A model generated the notes under the pieces. It did not search any database. It was not told where the DNA came from and worked only from the letters and a program-made list of their open reading frames with translations. Made by a program: the position numbers and the translations under genes. 9,822 bases of DNA. Origin: Sva-25 sp039714995 (GTDB lineage: Bacteria; Pseudomonadota; Gammaproteobacteria; Chromatiales; Chromatiaceae). How positions within the stretch are numbered: the stretch's first letter is position 1; the number at the start of each line of letters is the position of its first letter. The stretch lies in the NCBI GenBank assembly GCA_039714995.1, contig JBDLII010000085.1, forward strand, positions 1 through 9,822. Reading direction: 5' to 3'. Shown here one piece after another: positions 1 through 5,995 of the stretch.

Positions 1-151
1 CGAAGATGCGTGGGTCAATTTCAAGCTGTACGGGTTGATGGGGCTGACATTTCTGTTTGCCCTGGCGCAGGGATTCTATATCGCCCGCCACCTGCAGACT
101 GCCGAGGCAGTCAATCAAACAACCACAGAGAACTTCGAAAAAGAGTCGTGA
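1..151 (+). CDS. yciB: YciB/IspA inner-membrane septation protein, C-terminal end (partial)
   Basis: Only the last 49 codons are present; the gene enters from the left edge, in frame from base 2, and stops with TGA at 149-151. The visible peptide begins EDAWVNFKLYGLMGLTFLF, continues through FALAQGFYIARHL and ends in a polar tail (TTTENFEKES). The W-V-N-F-K-L-Y/F-G-L block followed by a last hydrophobic helix and a short charged cytoplasmic tail is typical of the C-terminus of YciB (also called IspA or intracellular septation protein A). YciB is a small polytopic inner-membrane protein linked to cell-envelope synthesis and division; its biochemical activity is not settled. Its stop codon overlaps the ATG of yciI (TGATG), which implies co-translation. 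yciB and yciI are also close neighbours in E. coli. Identification rests on about 50 residues, so confidence is good but not complete. Confidence 0.85.
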   Translation, partial: EDAWVNFKLYGLMGLTFLFALAQGFYIARHLQTAEAVNQTTTENFEKES

Positions 152-447
152 TGTACTACGCCATAATTGCCGAGGATGTTCCCGGCAGTCTTGAAAAACG
201 CCTGGCTGCACGGCCTGCGCATCTGCAGCGCCTCGAGGCATTGCGTGATGACGGGCGCCTGCTGCTGGCCGGCCCCCATCCTGCAGTCGATACCACGGAT
301 CCCGGAGAAGAGGGATTCAGCGGCAGCCTGATCGTCGCCGAATTTTCATCGCTGGCAGATGCTGAACAGTGGGCCGCAGACGACCCCTACCAGCATGCCG
401 GCGTCTATTCACATGTATCCATTAAACCTTTCAAACGAGTCTATTAA
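151..447 (+). CDS. yciI: YciI family protein (ferredoxin-like fold, His/Asp site)
   Basis: A 98-residue protein. I start it at the ATG at 151, which overlaps the yciB stop; the open frame continues upstream only because it shadows yciB. It matches E. coli YciI nearly end to end in pattern: MYYAIIAED near the N-terminus, SLEKRL-RPAHLQRL (residues 13-28), DDGRLLLAGPHPAVD (33-47), a GFSGSLIVAEF strand, DPY-AGVYSHVSIKPFK near the end. YciI proteins are small dimeric alpha/beta barrels. The Haemophilus homologue was described as having a catalytic-looking His/Asp centre, corresponding here to His24 and probably Asp34. No substrate is established for the family, so no reaction should be assigned. 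No strong Shine-Dalgarno is visible (an AAAGAG run lies a few bases upstream), consistent with coupling to yciB. The parvulin gene starts immediately after its stop. Confidence 0.92.
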   Translation: MYYAIIAEDVPGSLEKRLAARPAHLQRLEALRDDGRLLLAGPHPAVDTTDPGEEGFSGSLIVAEFSSLADAEQWAADDPYQHAGVYSHVSIKPFKRVY

Positions 448-1311
448 ATGAAAAAAACCATCATTGCCAGCACCCTGCTGCTCACCTCCTCACTGCTGCA
501 GGCAGCCGAGGCGCCAGCCACGCCTCAAGGCCCGGTTCTCACCATCAACGACATCGACATCAGCATGCAGGCGCTGCTGACATACCGTGACAGCCGCCAG
601 GGATTGCCGCTGCCGAACGATCCCCAGCAGGCGCAGAACCAGATTATCAGCGAGCTGGTCACCACTGTGCTGCTCAGCGAAGAGGCCAAAAAAATGGGCC
701 TTGCCGACCGCCCCGGGGTAAAAGAGGCAATCGACATGTACCGGCGCATTGCCCTCAGGGATGTCGCGCTGATCGAGTTGATGAACAAGCAGACAGTCAG
801 CGAGGAGGAGCTGAAGACGGCGTATGACAAGGCCTTCATGGAGAACAAATCCATCGAGTACAAGGCGCGCCACATCCTGGTCGACGATGAAGCCAAGGCG
901 AAGGAGTTGATTGGCAAACTCGATGGCGGCGCCGACTTTGCCGAACTGGCAAAAGAGAACTCGACAGGTCCGACCGGCAAGAGCGGCGGAGACCTTGGCT
1001 GGTTTTCACCGGAGATGATGGTCGAACCTTTTCGTGACGCCATCGCAGCGATGGAGAAGGGCAAGTACAGCAAGGAGCCTGTCAAGACCCAGTTCGGCTG
1101 GCATGTCATCCTGCTGGAGGAGAGCCGCGACCAGGAGCCGCCGGCACTCGCAACTGTCAAGCCTCAGCTCGAGCAGCAGCTCAAGAGTGAAAAGCTGCGC
1201 GCCCTGCTGACAGAGATGAGCAAGGACGTCAAGGTGAGCTCACCCCAGATGGCGGCCCCGGCGGAGGCTGTTCCAGCACCTGCAGAACCTGAAACAACCC
1301 CAGCAAAATAG
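448..1311 (+). CDS. Exported parvulin-type peptidyl-prolyl cis-trans isomerase (PpiC/SurA-like)
   Basis: A 287-residue protein starting with the ATG directly after the yciI TAA (no intervening base). Residues 1-20 (KK, then a hydrophobic run ending LLQAA) form a Sec signal peptide with likely cleavage after Ala19 or Ala20, so it acts in the periplasm. Residues about 28-130 are helical and resemble the N-terminal chaperone part of SurA/PrsA-type foldases. Residues about 137-226 are the rotamase domain, with the landmarks KARHILV (139-145), GADFAELAKENS (161-172), GGDLGWF (180-186) and FGWHVI (216-221). A basic/acidic helix follows (232-262), then a low-complexity Ala/Pro/Glu tail (269-287). 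One parvulin domain, against two in E. coli SurA, argues against calling it surA. The likely role is folding or chaperoning of exported proteins. It has no Shine-Dalgarno worth naming and is probably translated by coupling from yciI. A lipoprotein is ruled out: there is no Cys in the signal region. Confidence 0.9.
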   Translation: MKKTIIASTLLLTSSLLQAAEAPATPQGPVLTINDIDISMQALLTYRDSRQGLPLPNDPQQAQNQIISELVTTVLLSEEAKKMGLADRPGVKEAIDMYRRIALRDVALIELMNKQTVSEEELKTAYDKAFMENKSIEYKARHILVDDEAKAKELIGKLDGGADFAELAKENSTGPTGKSGGDLGWFSPEMMVEPFRDAIAAMEKGKYSKEPVKTQFGWHVILLEESRDQEPPALATVKPQLEQQLKSEKLRALLTEMSKDVKVSSPQMAAPAEAVPAPAEPETTPAK

Positions 1312-1323
1312 CCTATCGTTCTG

Positions 1324-1348
1324 CCCCCTCTCCCACCGGGAGAGGGGG
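1324..1348. terminator. Perfect 11-bp GC-rich hairpin between convergent genes
   Basis: CCCCCTCTCCC (1324-1334), a 3-base loop ACC, then GGGAGAGGGGG (1338-1348): an exact 11-bp inverted repeat. It lies 12 bases after the ppi stop and 15 bases before the end of panC, so it could end transcription from both sides. Neither strand has a following T-tract, so it is not a canonical intrinsic terminator. CCCTCTCCC/GGGAGAGGG hairpins of this kind are also a common dispersed intergenic element in proteobacteria, which is an alternative reading. Confidence 0.45.
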
Positions 1349-1363
1349 ATGAGGGGCTGTAAA

Positions 1364-2212
1364 TCACTGCTCTACAAGGATGTTGTCGATCAACCTGGTG
1401 CCGCCCAGCCGGGCCGCAGCCAGAACCACCCGGAATTTATCCCCTGCGCTTGCCGGATCGAGCGTATCCGCGTTGCGGACTGTCACGTAGTCAACGACAA
1501 ATCCCGCCTCTTCAAGTGTGGTGGCAGCCGCTGTTTCCAGCTGCGGGTAGTCGTCATCTCCCTGCTCTATCGCATCCGCCGCCTGTCGCAGCGAGCGATA
1601 GATCAACGGCGCCGCTCTACGTTGCTGCACATCCAGATAGCTGTTGCGCGAACTCATCGCCAGGCCATCGGCTTCGCGCACCGTGGGCGAGGCAGAAATG
1701 CGGACGGGCATCTGCAGATCCTCGACCATGCGTTTGATAATATGCAGCTGCTGGTAATCCTTTTCGCCAAAAACAGCGACGTCGGGCTGCACCATGTTGA
1801 AGAGCTTGCAGACCACGGTCGCGACGCCGACAAAAAAGCCGGGGCGGAACTCGCCTTCGAGAATATGCGAAACTTCCGGGACTTCGACCCTTGTCTGCTG
1901 TTGCCTGGCGATGGGATATATCACTTCCACACTGGGAGCGAATAGCAGGTCTGTCTGATGGCTGGTCAACTGCCGGCTGTCCTCGTCCATCGTGCGGGGA
2001 TAGGTAGCGAAATCCTCGCCCTCGCCAAACTGCAGCGGGTTGACGAAAATACTGGCAACCACACGGTCGGCTTTCTTGCTTGCAGCGTCGATCAGCGCCA
2101 GGTGCCCGGCATGCAGGTTGCCCATGGTCGGCACGAAGGCGATCGACTCACCACGGCCGCGCCAGGCGGCAACAGTACTGCGCAAAGCGTCAATGGTATT
2201 GACGGTTTTCAC
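1364..2212 (-). CDS. panC: Pantothenate synthetase
   Basis: PanC joins D-pantoate and beta-alanine using ATP, through a pantoyl-adenylate intermediate, in the last step of pantothenate (CoA precursor) synthesis in the cytosol. The open frame runs far upstream of the gene. I place the start at the GTG at 2212-2210, giving 282 residues (E. coli PanC is about 283) and an N-terminus VKTVNTIDALRS that fits the family; the next Met is inside the active-site motif at residue 30. Visible motifs are VPTMGNLHAGHLALI with the nucleotide-binding HxGH at residues 34-37, SIFVNPLQF, FGEKDYQQL, and LAMSSRNSYL, the KMSKS-like loop. The GTG overlaps the panB stop by four bases (GTGA), and no good Shine-Dalgarno precedes it, so reinitiation after panB is likely. 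It is the last gene of the minus-strand series and converges on the parvulin gene. No panD, which would supply beta-alanine, is in the window. Confidence 0.96.
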   Translation of the reverse strand: MKTVNTIDALRSTVAAWRGRGESIAFVPTMGNLHAGHLALIDAASKKADRVVASIFVNPLQFGEGEDFATYPRTMDEDSRQLTSHQTDLLFAPSVEVIYPIARQQQTRVEVPEVSHILEGEFRPGFFVGVATVVCKLFNMVQPDVAVFGEKDYQQLHIIKRMVEDLQMPVRISASPTVREADGLAMSSRNSYLDVQQRRAAPLIYRSLRQAADAIEQGDDDYPQLETAAATTLEEAGFVVDYVTVRNADTLDPASAGDKFRVVLAAARLGGTRLIDNILVEQ

Positions 2213-3006
2213 GTAAAGCAGTGCTCTGCCGTGGGAAAGGAGCCATCCTTGACCGCACCGACATAGGCGCTGACTGCCTCCTGGATCGTACCGCCCGGCT
2301 CCATGAAGTTCCTGACGAATTTGGGAACATGGCCTGCGGTGAGACCCAGCACATCCTGAAGCACCAGCACCTGGGCATCGGTCTCGGCGCCTGCGCCGAT
2401 GCCGATAACGGGGATCTCCAGTGAGTGGGTGATCTCGGACGCCAGCAGCGCCGGGATGCACTCCAACACCAGCAGCTGCGCCCCGGCCGACTGCAGATCC
2501 CGCGCATCACGCAGCATCTGTGACGCCCGCTTGTCGCTATTGCCCTGCACATGATAGCCACCAAGCTGATGGACAGACTGTGGCTGCAGACCCAGGTGAG
2601 CGCACACCGCCACGCCATTTTGCGACAGAACCCGCACGGTCTCGAGCTGCTGTGCGCCCCCTTCGAGCTTGACCATCTGCGCGCCGCCCTCCTGTAGCAA
2701 TCGTGTTGCAGTGGCAACGGCCAAGTCAGTAGTCGCATAGCTGAGAAAGGGCATATCCGCCATCAGCAGGGCCTGTTTGCGCACCCTGGCGACACAGGAT
2801 GTGTGATAGACCACATCATCCACGGTAACGGGCAGGGTGCTGTCGCGGCCCTGCATGACCATGCCAAGGGAGTCCCCCACCAGCAGCACCTCGACGCCGG
2901 CCTGTTCGAGTACGGTGGTGAAAGAGGCGTCGTAACAGGTGAGCACGGCGATTTTTTCACCCTGGCGTTTCATTGCAGCGAGTGTTGTGACGGTTATCTG
3001 TTTCAT
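2209..3006 (-). CDS. panB: 3-methyl-2-oxobutanoate hydroxymethyltransferase (ketopantoate hydroxymethyltransferase)
   Basis: PanB transfers a hydroxymethyl group from 5,10-methylenetetrahydrofolate to alpha-ketoisovalerate, giving ketopantoate, the committed step toward pantothenate. The protein has 265 residues, against 264 in E. coli, and is a TIM-barrel Mg-dependent enzyme. Key residues are in place: Asp45 in LLVGDSLGMV and Asp84 in MADMPF (metal ligands), Lys113 in MVKLEGG, His137 in AHLGLQPQ, Glu182 in VLECIP (catalytic acid/base) and the GIGAGAETDAQVLV loop. The ATG at 3006 gives the usual N-terminus (MKQITVTTLAAMKR). No convincing Shine-Dalgarno is seen. A three-codon reading frame, ATG-ATC-CAA-TGA (3014-3003), overlaps the panB start by four bases. 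The gene is followed by panC with a GTGA overlap. The upstream promoter region is occupied by a palindromic element whose edge is about 26 bases from the start codon. The ketopantoate reductase (panE) and panD are not in this window. Confidence 0.97.
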   Translation of the reverse strand: MKQITVTTLAAMKRQGEKIAVLTCYDASFTTVLEQAGVEVLLVGDSLGMVMQGRDSTLPVTVDDVVYHTSCVARVRKQALLMADMPFLSYATTDLAVATATRLLQEGGAQMVKLEGGAQQLETVRVLSQNGVAVCAHLGLQPQSVHQLGGYHVQGNSDKRASQMLRDARDLQSAGAQLLVLECIPALLASEITHSLEIPVIGIGAGAETDAQVLVLQDVLGLTAGHVPKFVRNFMEPGGTIQEAVSAYVGAVKDGSFPTAEHCFT

Positions 3007-3031
3007 TGGATCATGTTTGAATAAGCGTTAG

Positions 3032-3161
3032 GGAGGCTCTGAATGAATCGTTTTTCCCGTCATTGCGAGCGCAGCGCGGCAATCTCGTCTTTATAGAATC
3101 AATAGGTTAGAGATTGCTTCGTCGCTGCGCTCCTCGCAATGACGATTCGATCAGAGCCTCC
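3032..3161. repeat. MITE-like palindromic element with GGAGGCTCTGA termini
   Basis: This fills much of the 306-base gap between rlmD and panB (3007-3312). The terminal inverted repeat is GGAGGCTCTGA (3032-3042) against TCAGAGCCTCC (3151-3161), an exact 11-bp match, continued by GAATCG (3045-3050) against CGATTC (3143-3148). Inside, GTCATTGCGAG (3059-3069) pairs exactly with CTCGCAATGAC (3133-3143). GCGCAGCG and GCAATCTC then pair, with a few mismatches, with the sequence at 3110-3131. There is no open reading frame, so it would be non-autonomous. The GTCATTGCGAGCGCAGCG core is a familiar dispersed palindrome in gammaproteobacterial genomes (recognised from memory). No clear target duplication was identified. 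Confidence 0.75.
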
Positions 3162-3177
3162 TTAGAGAGACGAAACA

Positions 3178-3212
3178 CAGGATGCGCAGAGCCTGCGGGG
3201 TTCCGCATCCTG
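3178..3212. other. 9-bp inverted repeat between rlmD and panB
   Basis: CAGGATGCG (3178-3186) and CGCATCCTG (3204-3212) are perfect reverse complements around a 17-base G+C-rich loop. The repeat lies about 100 bases beyond the rlmD stop on the minus strand and just outside the palindromic element upstream of panB. No T-tract follows on either strand, so a terminator role is only possible, not shown. I see nothing else in 3213-3312. Confidence 0.4.
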
Positions 3213-3312
3213 CCCATGTCCCTGACCCGCGTCCATACAGGCCAAGCACATCAATCATAACAGATGCACCCCGTTCCCCGGCACATCCTGTAAGCCTTGT
3301 CTGGCAAATCGG

Positions 3313-4641
3313 TCATTTCAGCTCAAACAGCGCCATCGATTCGACATGCGCTGTGTGCGGAAACATATCCATGACCCCGGCCTGCACCAGTTGGTAGCCC
3401 TGCTCCGTTAACAAAGCGGCATCCCTGGCGAGCGTCCCCGGATAGCAGGAGACATAGAGAATGCGACCGGTGCCGAGGCGGGACAGCAGCGGCATCATCT
3501 CCTGTGCACCGCTGCGGGGCGGATCAATCAGCGCCGCATCATAGTGATGTTTCATCCATGAGCGGCCAGCGACCTCGTCATAGAGATTGGCGACATGGAA
3601 ATCGACATTGCCAATGTTGTTTTTATTGGCATTCTGCTGCGCTCGCTCAACCAGGGCCGCATCACCCTCGACGCCGGTAGCGCTATCGCACAGCTGCGCC
3701 AATGGCAGGGTGAAATTCCCCAGGCCGCAGAAGAGGTCCAGAATTCTTTCACCGGGCCGCGGGGCCAGCCACTGCATTGCCTGGCTGATCATCCGGCGGT
3801 TGACGGCTGTGTTGACCTGGGTGAAATCGGTCGGCAGAAAGTCGAACTGCAGCTGCTGCTCGGGAAGATGGTAGCTCAGTGTCACACTGTTGCCGTCGAG
3901 CGGTCTGACTGTCAGCGGACCGCCCTCCTGGATATAGCAATTCCAGGGTTGCTCACTGCAGTAGCTGCCGAGCTTTTCCGCATCTTCAGCGGTCAATGGC
4001 GCCAACAGCCTGAAGATGAGAATGACTGTTTCATCACCCATCGCAACTTCGATCTGCGGAATTTTGTCTCGCACACTGAGCGACTCTACCACCTCCGCCA
4101 ACGCGCCGAGCTTTTCGCCAATGGCCGGGTGCAGCACCGGACAACGCTGCATCTCGGCCACAAAGGAGGAGCCGCGCTCACGAAAACCGATCAGCACCTT
4201 GCCTTTCTTGGCAACATACTTGACTCCCAGCCGCGCCTTGCGGCGGTAGCCCCATGGTTCTGAAACCAGAGGAGGCATCACGACTCCCGCCTCAAGGCCG
4301 GCAATATGCTGAAAAGCATCGAGCAGCGCCTGCTGCTTGTAGGCGATCTGGAACTCAGCCCCAAGGTGCTGCAGGCTGCAGCCGCCGCAGAGCGAAAAGT
4401 TCTCGCAGCCCGGCTCCACCCGCTGTGGTGATGGTTCCAGGACCGCATCGACGACGCCTTCATCATGGTGCCGCTGCGTGCGGCTATAGATGAAGCTGAC
4501 CTTTTCACCCGGCAACGCGCCATGGATAAAGGTCGTCTTGCCATCGATGTGCGCCACGCCGCGGCCATCATGGCTCAGCGATTCGATCTCCGCCTCGAAG
4601 CTACCCTGCGGAAGTTTTTTCCTACTGCGTCTGCGTCCCAT
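3313..4641 (-). CDS. rlmD: 23S rRNA (uracil-1939-C5)-methyltransferase RlmD
   Basis: RlmD methylates U1939 of 23S rRNA with SAM. The start is the ATG at 4641, giving 442 residues (E. coli 433) and a basic N-terminus MGRRRSRKKLPQG. The frame stays open to a GTG at 4692, but that extension would be encoded by a repeat arm and is unlikely. A TRAM-type RNA-binding domain covers residues about 12-70. An iron-sulfur cluster site is formed by Cys79, Cys85 and Cys88 (C-x5-C-x2-C) plus Cys167 (MQRCPVL). The Rossmann methyltransferase domain has DLFCGLGNFTLPLA (302-315), VEGD (324-327), LIDPPRSG (371-378) and VSCYPGTLARD (397-407), with Cys399 as the nucleophile, then the C-terminal HVESMALFEL with Glu434 as likely general base. 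The paralogue TrmA lacks the cluster cysteines, which supports RlmD. cysM lies upstream, as in many gammaproteobacteria, but relA, the common downstream partner, is absent and panB follows instead. No clear Shine-Dalgarno is visible. Confidence 0.96.
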   Translation of the reverse strand: MGRRRSRKKLPQGSFEAEIESLSHDGRGVAHIDGKTTFIHGALPGEKVSFIYSRTQRHHDEGVVDAVLEPSPQRVEPGCENFSLCGGCSLQHLGAEFQIAYKQQALLDAFQHIAGLEAGVVMPPLVSEPWGYRRKARLGVKYVAKKGKVLIGFRERGSSFVAEMQRCPVLHPAIGEKLGALAEVVESLSVRDKIPQIEVAMGDETVILIFRLLAPLTAEDAEKLGSYCSEQPWNCYIQEGGPLTVRPLDGNSVTLSYHLPEQQLQFDFLPTDFTQVNTAVNRRMISQAMQWLAPRPGERILDLFCGLGNFTLPLAQLCDSATGVEGDAALVERAQQNANKNNIGNVDFHVANLYDEVAGRSWMKHHYDAALIDPPRSGAQEMMPLLSRLGTGRILYVSCYPGTLARDAALLTEQGYQLVQAGVMDMFPHTAHVESMALFELK

Positions 4642-4676
4642 CAGAGTGACTGTTTGATCTCGTTGAAAATATATGT

Positions 4677-4901
4677 AACCACAGATGCACACAGATAAAC
4701 ACAGATGAAAGAGAAATCAGGGAGCCTCGTAACGAATCTGAACAATGTCATTTCGACCGAAGTGAGAAATCCTGAATTTCGTGAATAACCATGGCACAAG
4801 ATCTCTCCCTTCGGTCGAGATGACATGTGGCGCAATGACCCGTGCTTTATAGCTGGCTACACGTTGAATCTATCTGTGTTTATCTGTGTGCATCTGTAGT
4901 T
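4677..4901. repeat. Outer palindromic repeat with CACAGATGCACACAGAT arms
   Basis: Two arms of 30 bases, 4677-4706 and 4872-4901, are reverse complements with one mismatch (29 of 30). Each carries the cadence ACCACAGATGCACACAGAT followed by AAACACAGAT. They are separated by 165 bases that contain a second, unrelated palindrome (4746-4825). The arms enclose nearly the whole cysM-rlmD gap and contain no gene. This CACAGATG...ACACAGAT sequence is one I recognise as a recurring intergenic repeat in several bacterial phyla. A minus-strand transcript reading from cysM into rlmD would carry it as a long stem. Confidence 0.8.
4746..4825. repeat. Inner palindromic repeat with TGTCATTTCGACCGAAG arm, nested in the outer one
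   Basis: Arm 4746-4771 (begins TGTCATTTCGACCGAAG) and arm 4800-4825 (ends CTTCGGTCGAGATGACA) are reverse complements at 23 of 26 positions, around a 28-base spacer. This is a different family from the flanking repeat; TGTCATTTCGACCG palindromes are a common dispersed element in proteobacteria. Its position between the arms of another palindrome suggests one element landed inside the other. The flanks between inner and outer arms (4707-4745 and 4826-4871) do not pair with each other. Confidence 0.75.
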
Positions 4902-4918
4902 AATTCTGTGATGTGATT

Positions 4919-5809
4919 CTATTCTGCAGGAAAGACACCTGTCGAGAGATAACGGTCGCCGCGGTCGCAGATGATCACCACCACCGTGGCCCCGGGGTTT
5001 TCGCTGGCAACACGTATCGCAGCATGCACCGCACCGCCTGAGGAGACGCCCGCAAAGATGCCCTCCTCCGCCGCGAGTCTGCGCGTCATCTCTTCCGCCT
5101 GCTGCTGACTGACATCGAGTTCGCGGTCGACGCGGAACTTCTCGAAGATGGCCGGCAGATACGCCTCGGGCCAGCGGCGGATACCGGGGATCCTGGACTC
5201 CTCATCGGGTTGCACGCCAACGATTTCAACTCCGGGATTCACCTCCTTCAGGTAACGCGAAGTTCCCATGATGGTGCCGGTCGTTCCCATGGCGCTGACG
5301 AAATGGGTGATGCCGCCATCGGTGTCCCGCCAGATCTCGGGGCCCGTGGTTTCATAGTGCGCTCGTGGATTGTCGCTGTTGGAAAACTGGTTCAGCAGGA
5401 TGCCCTCACCATCCGCGGCCATCTTCTCCGCCAGGTCGCGCGCGCCCTCCATTCCCTGCTCTTCAGTGACCAGCAGAATCTCCGCGCCGTAGGCCTTCAT
5501 GATGGCGCGCCTTTCCAGGCTCATATTCTCCGGCATGATCAGGGTCATGCGATAGCCTCTGATGGCGGCCACCATGGCCAGTGCAATCCCGGTATTGCCG
5601 CTGGTTGACTCGATCAGGCGGTCCCCCCTGTGAATCTCACTGCGCTCCTCGGCGCCGCGAATCATGAACAGCGCAGGACGATCCTTGACAGAACCGGCCG
5701 GATTGTTGCCTTCCAGTTTGACCAGCAGCCTGCCCGCCCCCTCGGGAACGACATGGGAGAGCTGCACCAGCGGGGTATTGCCAATGGTGTCTTCGATGGT
5801 TTTCTTCAT
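4919..5809 (-). CDS. cysM: Cysteine synthase B (O-acetylserine sulfhydrylase B)
   Basis: CysM is a PLP enzyme that makes cysteine (or S-sulfocysteine from thiosulfate) from O-acetylserine in the cytosol. It has 296 residues, within a few of the E. coli length (about 303). The PLP-binding Lys42 lies in NPAGSVKDRP. Other landmarks are STSGNTGIAL (68-77, substrate loop), MPENMS (92-97), GTTGT (175-179, phosphate-binding loop), GIRRWPEAYLP (209-219, typical of CysM rather than CysK), GVSSGGA (254-260) and CDRGDRYLSTG (281-291) near the C-terminus. Start ATG at 5809, with a GAAGAG sequence a little upstream as a plausible Shine-Dalgarno. It precedes rlmD in the conserved cysM-rlmD order, though here the two are separated by 277 bases of nested repeats. 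A CysK assignment is unlikely but cannot be excluded biochemically; use of thiosulfate is inferred from the CysM type, not shown. Confidence 0.93.
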   Translation of the reverse strand: MKKTIEDTIGNTPLVQLSHVVPEGAGRLLVKLEGNNPAGSVKDRPALFMIRGAEERSEIHRGDRLIESTSGNTGIALAMVAAIRGYRMTLIMPENMSLERRAIMKAYGAEILLVTEEQGMEGARDLAEKMAADGEGILLNQFSNSDNPRAHYETTGPEIWRDTDGGITHFVSAMGTTGTIMGTSRYLKEVNPGVEIVGVQPDEESRIPGIRRWPEAYLPAIFEKFRVDRELDVSQQQAEEMTRRLAAEEGIFAGVSSGGAVHAAIRVASENPGATVVVIICDRGDRYLSTGVFPAE

Positions 5810-5875
5810 AAATCAACTCTTCAAAAACAGAAAGGTAACAAAGCATCAGGTAAGTTCTCAATAAGTCCGTGTTTT

Positions 5876-5948
5876 GTAGGATGTGGTGAGTGAAACGAAC
5901 CGCATCTGTCGCGCGATTGATGCGGTTCACAAGCTCACCACATCCTAC
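5876..5948. repeat. Palindromic repeat with GTAGGATGTGGTGAG arms
   Basis: GTAGGATGTGGTGAG (5876-5890) pairs exactly with CTCACCACATCCTAC (5934-5948), 15 of 15. A second inner pair is also exact: GAACCGCATC (5897-5906) with GATGCGGTTC (5919-5928), leaving a 12-base loop. It lies in the 186-base gap between dnaQ and cysM, 67 bases upstream of the cysM start. It belongs in style to the GTAGG...CCTAC dispersed repeats seen in many bacteria. It could act as a processing or termination structure in read-through RNA, but there is no T-tract. Confidence 0.75.
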
Positions 5949-5960
5949 GGATTAACCTGA

Positions 5961-5989
5961 AACTTAAAACCTAAAAACTTAAAACCTAA
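5961..5989. repeat. Two tandem copies of AACTTAAAACCTAA
   Basis: AACTTAAAACCTAA occurs at 5961-5974 and again at 5976-5989 (period 15), just downstream of the dnaQ stop on the minus strand. The A/T-rich run contrasts with the G+C-rich genes around it. On the minus strand it reads as T-rich tracts (TTAGGTTTTAAGTTT), which might aid transcription release after dnaQ, but no stem precedes it there. Confidence 0.6.
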
Positions 5990-5995
5990 CACCTG

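Noticed and set aside
10..150. N-terminal extension of YciI to an ATG at base 10
   Set aside because: Those bases encode the yciB C-terminus in another frame, and YciI aligns to its family from the ATG at 151.
525..1160. A 211-codon minus-strand frame opposite the parvulin gene
   Set aside because: The plus strand shows a signal peptide and an intact parvulin domain. The antisense protein is Ser-rich with no family likeness.
1349..1945. A 198-codon plus-strand frame opposite panC
   Set aside because: panC is unmistakable on the other strand, with its HxGH and MSSRNSYL motifs; this frame has no recognisable domain.
2213..2461. N-terminal extension of PanC by 83 codons
   Set aside because: It overlaps the panB coding region and has no likeness to PanC; the GTG at 2212 gives the family length.
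3595..4263. A 222-codon plus-strand frame opposite rlmD
   Set aside because: RlmD's cluster cysteines, SAM motifs and catalytic Cys lie on the minus strand across the same bases.
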